Shown here piece after piece: positions 10,499 to 22,900 of a stretch of DNA of 64,000 nucleotides. How positions within the stretch are numbered: the stretch's first letter is position 1; every line of letters begins with the position of its first letter. The translations under genes were made by a program, and so were the position numbers. Under the pieces are notes generated by a model. That model was not told where the DNA came from. It did not search any database and was given only the letters and a program-made list of their open reading frames with translations. Origin of the DNA: Takakia lepidozioides (Eukaryota > Streptophyta > Takakiopsida > Takakiales > Takakiaceae); the NCBI GenBank assembly GCA_030704615.1, contig CM060731.1, positions 17,236,001 through 17,300,000 on the forward strand. Reading direction: 5' to 3'.

Positions 10499-13400
10499 TC
10501 ACCGCTTCTTTCCCTGCAAAGGGACAGAATCATGTAAAGGGGAGAGGCCCACCACAGGTGAGGACATCCCCGATGTTCCCACTGGGCGGATGACGCTCTG
10601 CAACTCTGAGTTCTGGCGAGATAGTTTCCTGCTGGTGCGATACTGCGCCAGAAGCCTCCTCGCCAGTGGTCCCAGATTCTCATGCAACTTAATACAGAAC
10701 AAGAAAATCAATCTGTAGACAAGTACCATGCCAAATAAGGCTGCCACATCTACCCATTTCCCATACTTGGTTTGCATGCCGTAGATCTCTTCCACCACAT
10801 ACCAGCCGGGAATGTCAGGTCCGATGGCCCTTCCCTCAAACACGAAGTTTGAAAATGTCAAACCAAGGAAGTCGTTCTTGTACATTCCCTGTGAACACAT
10901 GTCAAAAACTCAAGAGGTGGAACTTAATTCGGGAGTCACGGAAAGTAGACAACCCAAATGGTAGGCAGAATCAATGTGCAGGGTGAAATACCTGGAGTGC
11001 ATTCACATCAAAACCAATGTATGAGAGAGTAACGCCACACCTTTCAAGTAAGGAAGGACATTCATACCTCGAGTGCATACATATCAAAACCCATGTACGA
11101 GAGAGGGTAACGCCACACAACTTTCGGTAAATCTTTAGGCAGACGAAAGAAGCCAGCCAACAACAGAAATATACCCTGCTCAATGAGAACACTTACACAG
11201 CTTCAGCAGTTGAGGCCTCCCACAACTTCAGTCCATCTAGTCTCCAATATAACAGAACTGCTATGGTCAAATGCAATCTTCAAAATTCAACCGCCTCACA
11301 GGTTTACTGTTGGCTGAGTAGGAGAGGCCCTCTCATATAATTCCTATCTGCAAAAGTGATCTTGTTCCATCATCATTGGTACTGGTTATGGCAAAGAGCG
11401 ATATCCTGTGACTAGGTCTTACATGCTGACTAGAGAGACAGATAAGACGATGAGTACACATCTGCAGGGAGGCAATTGTGTGCATAGCAAATACTGGGAG
11501 AGTGTAGTACAAGCATACCTGAATCCCTGCACCAATTATGATGCCCATGAGGAAATTGGGGACCAAACTGGCGATAGCCATCATCAGACTTTCCACAACT
11601 GCCACCTGAGCAAATAGGGAGAGGACGAAATAGGCGAAGTGGGAGAAACCCGGGTGCAGCTGCACCATGAAGTAAACAATGGAGCTTGACACTACTGCGA
11701 TCAAGAAGAGGAAGGGCATTGAAGACACTGTGTTGCCTATGACAAAGACCACCACTCCATAGTGCCCATTGAGTCTCTCTCGGTGGAATACCTGCAAATT
11801 GCACAACAAAATAGAACTTTTAAATGATATTGGGACACATGCCAGACTTTTTCAAGATTTCGGGATATTCAGACTGAGCAAAAGCCAAATAGCAGTTCAC
11901 TTGATGCTAGCAAAACACACATGAATGAAAGTCCATATGAAGGGAATTGCCGTTCAGCAGCCTACTTTTAGTTGGTTCTCTGCTTCAAATATATGCAGGA
12001 GAACCCACTGGCTATAATTTCTGTAGCTTCTAAATTTTCAAGAGTATGTTGATCTTCCAATTTTGTAGGAGGGTGCAAGAGTTCCTCGTCCTTCACGTGC
12101 CTTCTAAGGAATTAGTGGATCAACATCAGACATAGGAGAGCCCCTGAAGCTCGGCATAATCCACACTATGTTCTCAGTTCCATATGAATAGATGGGACTT
12201 CATGTGAAGGGCTGCAAAACTCTGGGCACTTAACTAGTCAGATCTGGGTCCACTGCATGATAGTTGGGAATACTTACCAGTTTCCCATATATCTGCGACA
12301 GAATAAGTGAAATGGAATGAAATGCTACTTTATAACATCCACGGAAAGCTCAAAGAGCTCATGGAACGAGAAAGTACAAACAAGAAAGAGAGAGGGGTCC
12401 TGCACAAGCAGCCCAAAAAAAGCTATTGCTCAAGGGATTGTATGAGAGTCAACACCTCATGCAGATATGCTGCTAAGCATTTCTGATCCCTGTAATGGAA
12501 GAACTCTGTAAGAGATTGGGTATCTCAGAATCTCCCACAGATCTCATAGTTGCGAGGACAGCAAAATAAGAAATGTTCTTCACTTCAAGCGCAAGAGGGG
12601 CACAGGCAGTCCACATGTTGCAGACCTACCAGTCTCTATCCGTATACTGTGGGAGTCCACCCTAAAATACCCAAGGCATTAAAGCTGCAGACACAAAGAA
12701 AGAAACTTCACGAAGTCCAGAGGAAGTCCAAAGAGCTTATGGGACAAAAGAGCTTATGGGATACAAGGGAAACTTCATGGCCTAGAATCTAAATGCACCG
12801 ACAGCAACACTAATGGAGGTTGCACCTTCATATCCTCAACAAAAGATGGGAAGCCCCCAATGGACATGAACGTCAAGAATCCACCAACATAGGCAATGCA
12901 CCCTGCTCTTCCCTGTGCATGCCACCACACTTGCATCAGCCTTCTACTAAACATGATACTTACCCTCATATCAGCCTCATACTTTTTCTCTATTTCTGGC
13001 AAGCGCCATCATGAGAAGTGGCTCACACATGGACTTTTATGGCCAATGATGGTGGCTGAAAAAGGTTTTGGGTCCTGATGTTGAAGCAGATGCAACTGCT
13101 CCAAGTACTTTCCACCACCAATCGCACTGTGTGGCACTCGTTAAGTTCTACATCGTAAGTTCTCAACCTCCATGACATCTTTCAAATGATTCCCAATACA
13201 TCATTTGTTCAAGTTCTGATCAGCATTTTCTACATGTCTCCATAGCTGCACCAATGGGACCTGGCTGCCTAAGAAATATCTGAAGGCACTGCTGCCACCA
13301 TAGATCTATGAATGCAACAATGGCAGTAAGCAATCTACCAAACGAATTTGTCGAAGTATCTCACCAGGATGGAGCTGTATTTAAGGCCAACTCTCCAGAA

Positions 13401-16400
13401 TATCGTACCAATGCAAAGGGAGAGCACAATGTAAATGAAAATGCGTAGCCAGTAGTATCCTATGTCTCTGCTCATGTTCAAAAATGAGCGGTGAGTCAGT
13501 GTCAGACACTGCTTCAAAAAGCTTGCCTGGCTTCCACCGGACTCAAGCACTGAGCCTTGCTGCATATTAACACAAAAGAAGAATCATCAGAGAGACATAT
13601 AGTCATGAAACTTCTTACCATAGGCTTATGCAGAGAGAAAGAAGCAAGAAAGAAAAGAGGCCCGAGAGGGGAGACAGAAAGAATGGAATGATGCTTACAA
13701 GTAATCTATTAGAAACATTTTGCCACCTGATTAATACACAACCAATGGCAGTTCAAAACTTCTTTGACTGCTGTTGTTAAAGTATGTCAGAAATGGGAAT
13801 GCAGCAACACAAAGCTACCACCATAAATAGGTTGCAAGAAAATAGGAATGGGGGCTACCGGCTGTGATATAAAGTAGTATTTTATGTGACAGAAGTGGTG
13901 ACTGCATCCCAATAATCAGGTTCAATACAGCTTTAATCTATCCCCACAAGGCCAATGTGCGAGGGCACTCACACTTTGGACTTGACACCCGAGAAACCTA
14001 ATTGTCAAGCATATCATTGTTAGCAGGCAAAATCGATGACACATACAATCTGTAAGATCTCATGTATTCTGGACATTGTTGCCACGGCGTAGTCACTGTT
14101 CTGGTACGCCTCTGCCAGTATCTTCACCGCTTGCTGACTGGTCATTCTGTCTAGCAAGTCCACGCTCTCCACATCCTGCTCATACAACACCAAGGACAGT
14201 CCCACCTTCACATAAGGTTCCAAAAGCTATCAGCGCAACTGCCAACGTAGCTCCTTAACTACATAGAACAGTGTTGGACAGGTGGCTTCGTGCAATCAAC
14301 TTTTCCACAGTCAGGTCTTCTATTTTCATCCTCTTGCATCCTGTGAAATCTGGGGTCACAAGCTTTTTTGTTCCAATTGAATACCTTTGCAATCATGTCA
14401 ATTAATCTACAAGACGAAATGCGAAGGGAGATTCATAAGATGTTAACAAGTACGCTATATTAATGCTCCAAATATGTAGGCAGGAGTTAGCAGCCATTCA
14501 AAATTCCTAACTCCTATCTAGATGACCACTGCTGACTGAAAGTACTTACTTTAATTTTAAAGGAGCCTTTCAGGGTGGCCTTCACTTGATCGAAGTCAGC
14601 ATTAATGGCCCGTAAAAAGTGATCTGATGGGTTGCGAAGCGCTGGGCAGGGAAAGCCTGCTGCAGCGAAGTGCTGCACATTCACGAACCCCTCCCAACCT
14701 TTCATTACATTATCTGCTTCCCTCTCTAGTTTGTCCAATCTGTCTAGCCAGTGCACTGCTGCTAACTTCAGACACAATACCATTAAAGAAGACATTACAT
14801 TTATCAACAATGTGTTGTGTTTAGAACGAGGCCAAAAGATCACTTACCCACTTTGCTTCTAGAAAAAGCCATTTGAGTTTGCCCTCTAGACAATGATGAA
14901 CTACATGCCAAGCGATAGCTGGACCAAAAGCACCTTCAAAGTACACTCTTGGTTGATGCCACGGTTACCTACCCCACATGCACCTTCAGCCTCTCCAAAG
15001 TATACAAGTTGGCCGCCCGAGAGGAGGGTTAAATTGTCAAAGAGCTCAAACACTTCACTACTGGGCTGATGGATGGATGCAATCACGGTGCGACCATCTC
15101 TGGCTAAGTTCCTCAAGGTGGTCACCACAAAAAAAGCTGCAGCACTGCAACCACAAAATTTACAAATTAAACTCACAAGCAATACCATCCCAGTGTTGGG
15201 AAGGCACGCATTTGTCAAGACTCCATGACAAAACCCCCCAGACCATAGCCTGCATTAATTGGATGCCAGCATGCATTTAGCTCTATCCTGACATTATCAA
15301 CCGAAAGATCACACAGAATTACCTAGGTGATTCACATCTCTGAAATCAACAGATTTGATAACACATCCATAACTCTCAGATAAACACAAAGTAGGTAACA
15401 ATTTTCAGCATGCCAGCCAAGCACTGAAGTTGGGCTCCTTCCGACAAAACACCAGACACCCACCTATCCAACCCACTGGTTGGTTCATCGAGAAAAAGCA
15501 AGCGAGGTCGGGTTAAAATCTCCAGCGCAATGCTGAGCCGCCGCTTCTCACCCCCACTCAGCCCCCGGAGATGCCAATTTCCAACCGGCGTATTCTGGCA
15601 ATCATGCAATCCCATCTCCTGTATAGTACTCTCCACAACCGCTTCCTTCTCAGATCGTGGTATGGTGCTAGGTAGTCGTAAGCTTGCGGAGAAGTACACT
15701 GTCTCCCTCACTGTTAGTGTTCCTATGAGGTCATCTGATTGGGTCACATACGCCTGCAAAAACAGAGAAGAATGGTGGTGTTTCCAGAAGTGAATTTAAT
15801 GAGGGGGTTGCTCATAAGAAGAAAGATACGTTGGTGTACAATCAAGCACAGAACTATTCCCTCATGATTATATACTGATGACTTGACTTAGGGCAGGTGA
15901 ACATTCCATGAAATGAAATTTCTGCAACCAAGCAGAAGCAGGAGGCACAAACTCGGTGCACCCCTAGGACTGGAGACCATATTTGCCTCAAAATCTTTGT
16001 TGGCAAGGTTGGGATCTCTGCCACCTGAGAAGTTACCAGTCCGTGCCCTCACAACTTCTATAAGACTCAAGGCAGCTGCATCAAGGCCTCGTCCTATCCA
16101 ATTCTGTGGGTGACACCGACTCTCTGCAGAGCCCCTGCTGCTTAAATCCCAGGACGTCTGGAAATCTTTCTCAAGCACAACAGGAGCAGACTCATTAGGC
16201 AAGAACTGAAGGAATTCTCTGTAGGGTGGGCTCACATAACATGGAACATAAGGAGAGAGATCTGTTTGTCCTACTTGAGCTACTCAAGACAGGTTCGAGG
16301 CAGAGGCTCAAGAATATTTCTTCATTCACTGTCCCCTCTACTAAGAAATCCAGGGCCGCTACTTTGGTCTATTTTTGAGACAGCCAATCCACGACAAAGG

Positions 16401-17602
16401 CATTCCTTTCTGAGGATCAGAGATGCCTTTGGGCATACCTACGAGGCGTAGTTTTCTGTGTGGGGGGGCCCACTTTTCTATTCCAGTTTGCTTTGTCTCA
16501 TCAGCTCTTTGCGTGGACGTTATAAATTTTCTTTCTTTCGTGCTGAAATCTCCTGTGTTTCTCTGCTTTCTCTATGTCAAAACTAACATCCACATAGCAT
16601 TCCCGTGATCCAATGGGTTTGGATGGGCGAGCTCTAGAACAACACAACTGGCTCCGAGGGAGTCAGTGTCCCGTGAAGATTATACCCGCAAGGACACTCA
16701 TCAATAGCCGAGAATGCTCAAGAGGACATCTTCTCTCACTCTCTCATGCTCTTTCGGGGGCAGACATCGAGACAACGGTCGCAGGGTCCGATCCAAGAGT
16801 AAATTATGTCCTTCTCAGTTCTCACACACATCCATAAAATAGAAATAATGCAGAGTGTTCCGTACATACTGCGGTGCCATAAGACAGCGTGTTTTTCCTT
16901 CGACCGTTCAATAATACTTCCCCTGTCTGTGAAGTGTTCTTGGCCAGCCTTCCTGAATCATCAAGAAACCACGAACCAGGAAAAGATTTTCAGTGAATTT
17001 GCATCAGACAATGAAACGTTCTGCAAAGTGCATCCAGGTCGGACGAAGGAGCAAACCATCCTAGGCACTTCACGGCTACTTTCTTTGCAGTACCTCGTCT
17101 AATTAAAACAGACAATCTGGGTGCAGGAACGTTGGTCTCCCACCGAGACAAAACTCGAAAAAGATCCACTGATCTTTCTGGTGCGCCAAACATACCTGCG
17201 AGAGTATCAAGCAGTGTGGACTTGCCAGAACCTGAAGGACCCATGATAGCCGTGATCGACCCTGGCTCTGCATACCCTGCAAGTGCAACCATTGCGGGTG
17301 GTTACAAGAAATGCGACACATGATCGAGTTCCGCCCAGTGAAGCAAAGATTTAACTTCTGAAAATGGACTTGTACACACCTGTTAAGCCTCGCAAAATGG
17401 CCTGCTTTGGGCCTCTGCCAGAAACTGTCACCCAAAGATCAATCCAGGTGAGTCTAGCAGAGACATCGCCTATATGCGCAGTATTGGTTCTGTCTTTCCA
17501 CAGAGTCTCGCTTAGTGGACTCAAGCCCCCATGCAGCGCAGCTACTGACCTTGCCCCAAAGCCCATCCCTGCCGGCCTCCCATTCTCCACCGCCATTGGC
17601 AC
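10499..17602 (-). CDS. ABCG (WBC) half-transporter, cuticular-lipid-exporter type
   Basis: This is an ATP-driven half-size transporter with nucleotide-binding then membrane domains. Its closest remembered relatives are Arabidopsis ABCG11/12/15, which export wax and cutin lipids at the plasma membrane; the substrate here is inference. Twelve exons join in frame with GT-AG junctions: 17380-17602, 17196-17276, 16870-16952, 15464-15753, 14973-15144, 14550-14672, 14047-14175, 13365-13559, 12826-12912, 11519-11791, 11068-11175 and 10499-10888. The 717-residue product has Walker [10 protein letters not shown] (about 87-95), signature [11 protein letters not shown] (about 191-201), Walker [13 protein letters not shown] (about 214-225) and H-loop IHQPSSE (His 251). 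The membrane half follows, with [14 protein letters not shown] and [17 protein letters not shown]. Family length is about 690-710 residues. All catalytic motifs are intact, so the gene looks functional. Confidence 0.93.
10990..11040 (-). repeat. Partial duplicate of ABCG exon 11 with its donor site
   Basis: About 51 bp repeat the 3' end of exon 11 (original at 11066-11118), about 77 bp further downstream in the same intron. In one frame the copy encodes [11 protein letters not shown] followed by a GT donor, against [11 protein letters not shown] in the used exon. A single-base deletion shifts the frame relative to upstream exon sequence. Family members usually have ALQ here, so the silent copy keeps the more typical residue. 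Confidence 0.8.
12305..12580 (+). repeat. Dispersed repeat, copy B (in ABCG intron 9)
   Basis: It shares the GAAATG...AAGCTCAAAGAGCTCATGG head, CAAGCAGCCCAAAA and TTGGGTATCTCAGAAT with copy A at 143-640. Partial words of it (AAAGAGCTTATGGGA) recur at 12734-12760. Confidence 0.6.
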
Positions 17603-18650
17603 TCAAAAACTTATGAGCTAGCTCTCACAGGTCAGATCTGCGTTCCGATCTGCGTTCCGATATCTTTGATTTCTGCTGGGTACACACACCTCGCCTTCGA
17701 GATCAACTAACAAAAAAACCCATAAGCACCAACGCAGACCCAAGTTGAGCTGACTTACGGAAACAGCCACATGAGCCTCACCTTCCCGTGCTGCCGCTCA
17801 AACCATTCTCCCAGCTGCAGGGAATACTGACAGACATAACTGGTCGAGACTCGAGACACACACGCAGAGCAGGAGAGCGACGGAAGTTGACGGTTGTGCA
17901 GTGCCCTTAACTACACTTACCGATACTAGTACATAGTGCAGTAATATGCATCCACCCACAGCAGTAAATTGCTTGCGAACTGTCTCAAGAGTCTGGTAGC
18001 ACCGAGAAAGGCAGCAGCAACAGACAAGAAGAGAAAGATCGACGAGTACAGGCCTTTGTACACCTACCCCAACATCCAGGGACAAGGTGGTTGAGTGCAC
18101 CATTGATGGCACTGTTCTGGTCTTTATGGCCCAGTCGCTACGCCTCCCACATGGCAGTCAGCGTCTTCTTCCGCCACCTTTTTGAGGTCTAATATTTGAT
18201 CCCTCTGCTGTCAGTAAAATCATAGCAACTCTTCAATGCCACAATTATTATCACCACCCCCTGCCATCACTTCACCACCATATGCTTTCTGCTTGTTTTT
18301 CTCACTAAGCAATTGCATGGAAGTTGCGATCATCGCGTCACTCGTGTGAGCCTACAGCTAGCCTATAGGTTCCCACTGCATGCACAGTTTTAGTATTTCA
18401 TCCATTCCTTCATGACGTTTATCATCCAACCATGGTTATTTTTTTTCAACTTTGGAAATGCTTCTTACCATTTTCACTAGTAATTGTTTCGGTTTTTCTT
18501 TTTCTTTTCTTTTTTTGAAACATCAAGAGTGACCGCTCACAACTTATCTGGCCCCTTAATTATATGAGAGGAGAAAATATCCTCGCCATGAGGTGCACAG
18601 CACAAGGCTTAAGTTGGAAACCGCCCAACGGAATGCGGGGAACATAATAC
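17603..18650. other. Upstream region of the ABCG gene
   Basis: This should hold the ABCG promoter and 5' UTR. A repeated CTGCGTTCCGATCTG-like string lies at about 17638-17660. No gene is seen; 18525-18580 matches a dispersed repeat also found near 4530. Confidence 0.45.
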
Positions 18651-19287
18651 CAGTGTTGTACTAGTGTGTGCCAGTCGGGCCGGGGTATGTGCAAGGGTAA
18701 AGGTAATCCGGCTATTAGCTCATGCAGCCTATACCCCGGGTGTGTATAGAACTTAGGGTTTAGGGTTCCAAACATACCCATACTGATACCATACAGTCAC
18801 AGTAGTAGATGGCAGAGCAATACTGCGATTGCGAACCGGGGAAGTGGTAGGAGATGGGAGGGATAGCAGTTATGGGGTAAGGGGGTGCGCCATGTTGTGT
18901 TTGCTATGCGAGGGTTTTCCATTTTGCGGCTGGATCTTTGATGTGGGGAGGCGCAAAAGATTGAGCAGATCAGCTTTGTGATTGCATTTTTTTTTTACAA
19001 TTTGTATGTTGCCCTCAATCTGGTTTGTTTTTCCAGCTTTGAAGGGAGTATGATCAATGTTGGGGTATACCACACCATTGTACATGCGGCCCCAGTATGT
19101 CTTTGAGTTTTTGCCATACCCATGCCTAGGACCATGGTATCTCAAAATTAGAAATACCCATATCCATCCTATAACCTACCCTGGCCAGTCTTAATCTACA
19201 CTGGGCCCTGCCAGTTGGACCCAACAGCCAACTTGGACGTACGGGACCAGTCTGGTATGCCAAAATGGACATACCAGTACAACACTG
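18651..19287. mobile_element. hAT-type MITE, 637 bp
   Basis: The ends are CAGTGTTGTACT and its near-perfect inverse AGTACAACACTG. The flanks CATAATAC (18643-18650) and GATAATAC (19288-19295) match at 7 of 8 bases, fitting the 8-bp duplication of hAT elements. No transposase frame is present, so it is non-autonomous. A TTTAGGG pair (telo-box-like) lies at about 18754-18766. Confidence 0.7.
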
Positions 19288-20429
19288 GATAATACCACAC
19301 CAACAATACCTATGGGCGGGAGCAGGTTTTGATTCATAATGGCATTATTCTAGGATAAAATGAGAATAGTATCATGTCTTTCTTTCTCATTCAATTATGC
19401 TGCTATAACTTGGTCTAAAGTAAGGCAATTTTCTGTTGCTTGAAATATTTTCAATAAATGCAATGTTTTTGTGCACCTGCTTAAACTTCAATAGGCAATC
19501 TGGGTCTAACAACCCGGTTTGGGCCACCCTTCACTAATTTTGCAGCATTTGTGAAAATATAGTGTGCCACTATCTTCAATCTAAGAACACCTTCTTACTC
19601 TATAGTCATGCAACGCGTTTTTTGGGACTTACTTACTGAAAAATGGATAACATGCAGGGGTTGTTGATTGTAGTTTTATGCAAATATGCTCAAGACATAT
19701 ATGTGCAACCCTCATTGCTCAATTTGACACCTTGTTTGGGGGGGCGGGGGAGGCTCATCTACTTGGGGTACCTAGAAGAAGGCATAGTCTAGACCCCAGC
19801 ATTCCCACCAGCTGGGCACTTTCCTCATTTCTGGCTATCTTCTTTAGAAGCTGATCAAGATATCAATTGGCACCATCGTAGCAGCACAATTACTTTGATC
19901 CATTGTAGTATGGCATTGTTCTGATCTTAGATTTAGATTATCAGTTGTTCTGCTGCACATTCAAGGCCTCCTTAGTCTTGCAGCCTTGGATCTTGACGGT
20001 ACTTCATTTAAGGGGGGTTAACGGTTGTCCGTCCCCCCCCCCCCCGTTGAAAACTCTACAACGGAGGCCTCGGACAGCTTGCAAAGTATACTTATCGATG
20101 CCCCAGGCGTCGCTAGGCGCCTGGGGTGACATTTACGGCCAGACTCTAGAAAATGGCCAAGTGTCTAAAAATGATGCCCTCGCACTATGTTTTGGCCAAC
20201 AATTTTTTCCCCCAAAAAAACAACGATCGTTTCATAACTGCAACACCTAGGTCTGCCTGGGATTACCATGCCATAGCACAAATAGGGAACATTTGATCAG
20301 GAGGACACTTTTGGAGCCAAGAATACATAAATTAAATCGTAGGCTCTACTAGAGGAACTGCAGGCTACTCAATCATTATCCAATCCATACAAGATTGCTG
20401 ATTACGAATCCTTCACTAGGAGTTGCTCC
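19288..20429. other. Intergenic, no gene seen
   Basis: This is moderately AT-rich sequence with a G-rich run near 19738 and a C-run near 20033-20045. No convincing coding sequence or structured repeat was found. Confidence 0.4.
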
Positions 20430-21716
20430 ATCCCGCGCCTGATACTTGGATAACCTGCTCTTCAAGACCCCAACAGGTCATTTACACCCTTGAATGCAGC
20501 AACACTGAAATCCGTGGATTAGCTATGAACTGTTGCGCTCACACAAACATCCTGCACCTCGCTCAAATAGACCCGGTCATTATCAAGGGGGGGACCTTCT
20601 CCCCGATCAGAATCTACCAGTGGTCTTCAAACGCAAAAGATATGCAGCCTATCAATCCTCCAGGGTCTCCCTTGCCTGGTTGGCTTCGTGGAGGCACCTT
20701 CGTATGGATTGGAGGCAGGCCGCTCATGGAGCTGCAGCTCGATCCTCAAGAATGGTCCTAGAATCTTGAAGACAAACCATCACTCCTCCAATACAAAGCT
20801 AAAAAAGCATACAAGTGCCTCATCGCATCCCCCGGCCTCTCTTCCAAAAACAGGATGCCAAATGGAGAGCCTATGGCTTTCAAGATGAACATTGACAAAC
20901 GATTGGGAAAGGCATTTGGGCCAAATCTAGGCCAGCCAAGATCGCCGCCTTCCTATGGCAAATCGCAAACAGAATTCTTAAAGTTGGTAGATGGCTCCAA
21001 TCCACCGAGGCTCTGCTCTGCACATGCTACTCACTAGGCGTCACCGAATCCCTCGAGCATTTCCTATTTCAATGCAGCAATCCCTCAAAAGCCTGGCCCC
21101 TGCTTCTCCCGGTTCTCAGCCATTGACACGACCGCACATCTCTTAGTCCAATCAACATGCTCCTCAACTATGACCCTGTCACAAAACGAGCAATCTCCAA
21201 ATGCCCTGTATTTGATACAATCAGGGTTGCAGGGCTATGGCACATCTGAAAAAACAAATGCGCTTGGGCCCTTTGGCAACACTAACTCAAACTTTCTCCC
21301 TTATGCTCACTATGGTGTTCTTTAATATTCAAACTGAGGCCAGAAAGCTTGGATAAAATTCTCTGCAGACATCTGCAAGCATCCAGAGGCCACGTATCAG
21401 CTCCACAGCGCCTTCCTTGCATCATGGGCAAAGCACGGGCATCATATGCTCAAGCCCTTCGCCAACCATGTGCATCTGGAGCTCAATCCCTCAACATTGG
21501 AGGAATCACAACACGCTCCTTCCCTGAATCGTCGGACTTCGACCGTGATATCAACTAGAGACACATAAAGAGGAAAAGATCGGTGAAGCTCAACTTCGAT
21601 CACTAATGGCAGCTTCATGCGTCTCCACCACGCTCATCACTCCTGCAATTTGGCAAGCCTTTCAGAGACTGCAACTTGGGAATGACATTGCCAATTTTTT
21701 TAAGAAAAACACCTAG
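20430..21716 (+). mobile_element. LINE 3' fragment (zf-RVT region), degenerate
   Basis: Broken frames resemble the 3' part of the large LINE at 33-40 kb. TFVWIGGRPL and LDPQEWS here correspond to TFVWILGRPL and IDPQEWS there. The zinc-binding region follows: a Lys-Ile-Ala-Ala-Phe-Leu-Trp-Gln run, then cysteines and SLEHFLFQCSNPSKAW. LNYDPVTKRAI matches LNYDPSTKNRAI. Frameshifts and stops break the frame, so this is a 5'-truncated dead copy of the same family. Confidence 0.8.
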
Positions 21717-21808
21717 TTTAAAAATTTGAAAAATAAAAATTATATTTTATCTTTAATGATAAAAATAATTTAAAAAATACATTGAGTATCCGTAAAATCT
21801 TGGGCTTT

Positions 21809-22900
21809 TTATTTTTATTTTTATTTTTTAAGAAGGGAACGGAGCCCTGAATATATTGCAGACGGTGGAAAAAATAACCACCATTGAGGCTGTGAAGGCT
21901 TACAATGGGGATACCACCCTATAACCAAAAGCTAGCGAGAGAAATGAAAGAGAAACAAAGGAGATATATGAGCCGGGTTTTTAATGGAGGGGTGACAACT
22001 TGGAGGGGGGGTGTGTGAATATAGCTGAGCCTACATACAACAGTGGAAGAGAGCAACGAAGACAGACATGAAGGAGACAATAGCGTGTCAAACAAGGTGG
22101 GCGAGGGATGTGTGAGTAAGATGTATAGGAGGAGGAAATGATAAATCAAGGGCTCAAGGAATTCTAGAACTTCAACTGCGTCTTGAGCTTGGGGTCTCGA
22201 GCCCGACGGTGACGCCAGTTGCAGTCCCCTTCCTCTCCTAATTCACCCGGGGATTTGCCAATGCGCAGGGAGGAAGTCTTGCCATGGAAAGGTTGTGTCG
22301 GGAAGACGAGTGTCGAGCAAGCCGCCCTTACTCCAGGAGAGATCGAATTCTTGATAAAGCTGCAACCTACGTTCGTCTGAAGCTCTGGGAAGAGCTACAC
22401 ACATGGACGACCAAGACTTCCTTCCCTCAGTCAACAGATCATAGGTAATGTTAATTAATAAAATTGATCTGTTGTTGGGGGGTTTTACCCTAAAAAAATC
22501 CAATTGCATCCAAAATGCAACATAAGGTGAGGGCCTTGAGTGAGGACCAAATATGGTAGGATAGAATGGGAAGCCTTGATTGGAGATTCAGCAAGGGGAG
22601 AGAGAGAGGGGTGGGGAGTAGGGAGCAAATGCTAATTTGAGTAAAAGTGAAGGACTTTGGCCCAGATTATAGAAGCTCTAGGACATTTTACCAAGCAATG
22701 CTCCAGGGACTCTTCATGCTGCCCAAAACAAATGATACAAGCTGGTTGGTCCTTGTCTGTGACAGCTTTGATAGGCAAGATTTTGTGTGCAATCCTCGAT
22801 AGAAATAGAAGCAATGAGGTGGAAGGTTTGATTTTTGATGGACGGTAATGTCACCCTTGGCTTCTATGGTTCATGTCACTCTCATGTATTGTATAACTCC
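21809..22900 (-). mobile_element. LINE 3' remnant with zf-RVT domain (minus strand)
   Basis: On the minus strand 22632-22814 encodes a zf-RVT-like segment (ACIICFGQHEESLEHCLVKC). The remnant continues to an A-rich tail of repeated AAAAAT at about 21809-21832. A GGGCTCCGTTCC-type end resembles tails at 28.3 kb. It probably belongs to another LINE lineage than the plus-strand copies. Confidence 0.65.

Noticed and set aside
15888-16235. 115-codon frame inside ABCG intron 3, also open on the other strand
   Set aside because: It lies between exons that join correctly without it; both strands are open, so composition alone may explain it. It may be an old repeat fragment.
18750-18770. Interstitial telomere repeat
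   Set aside because: Only two TTTAGGG-like units inside a MITE; too short to infer a telomere remnant.
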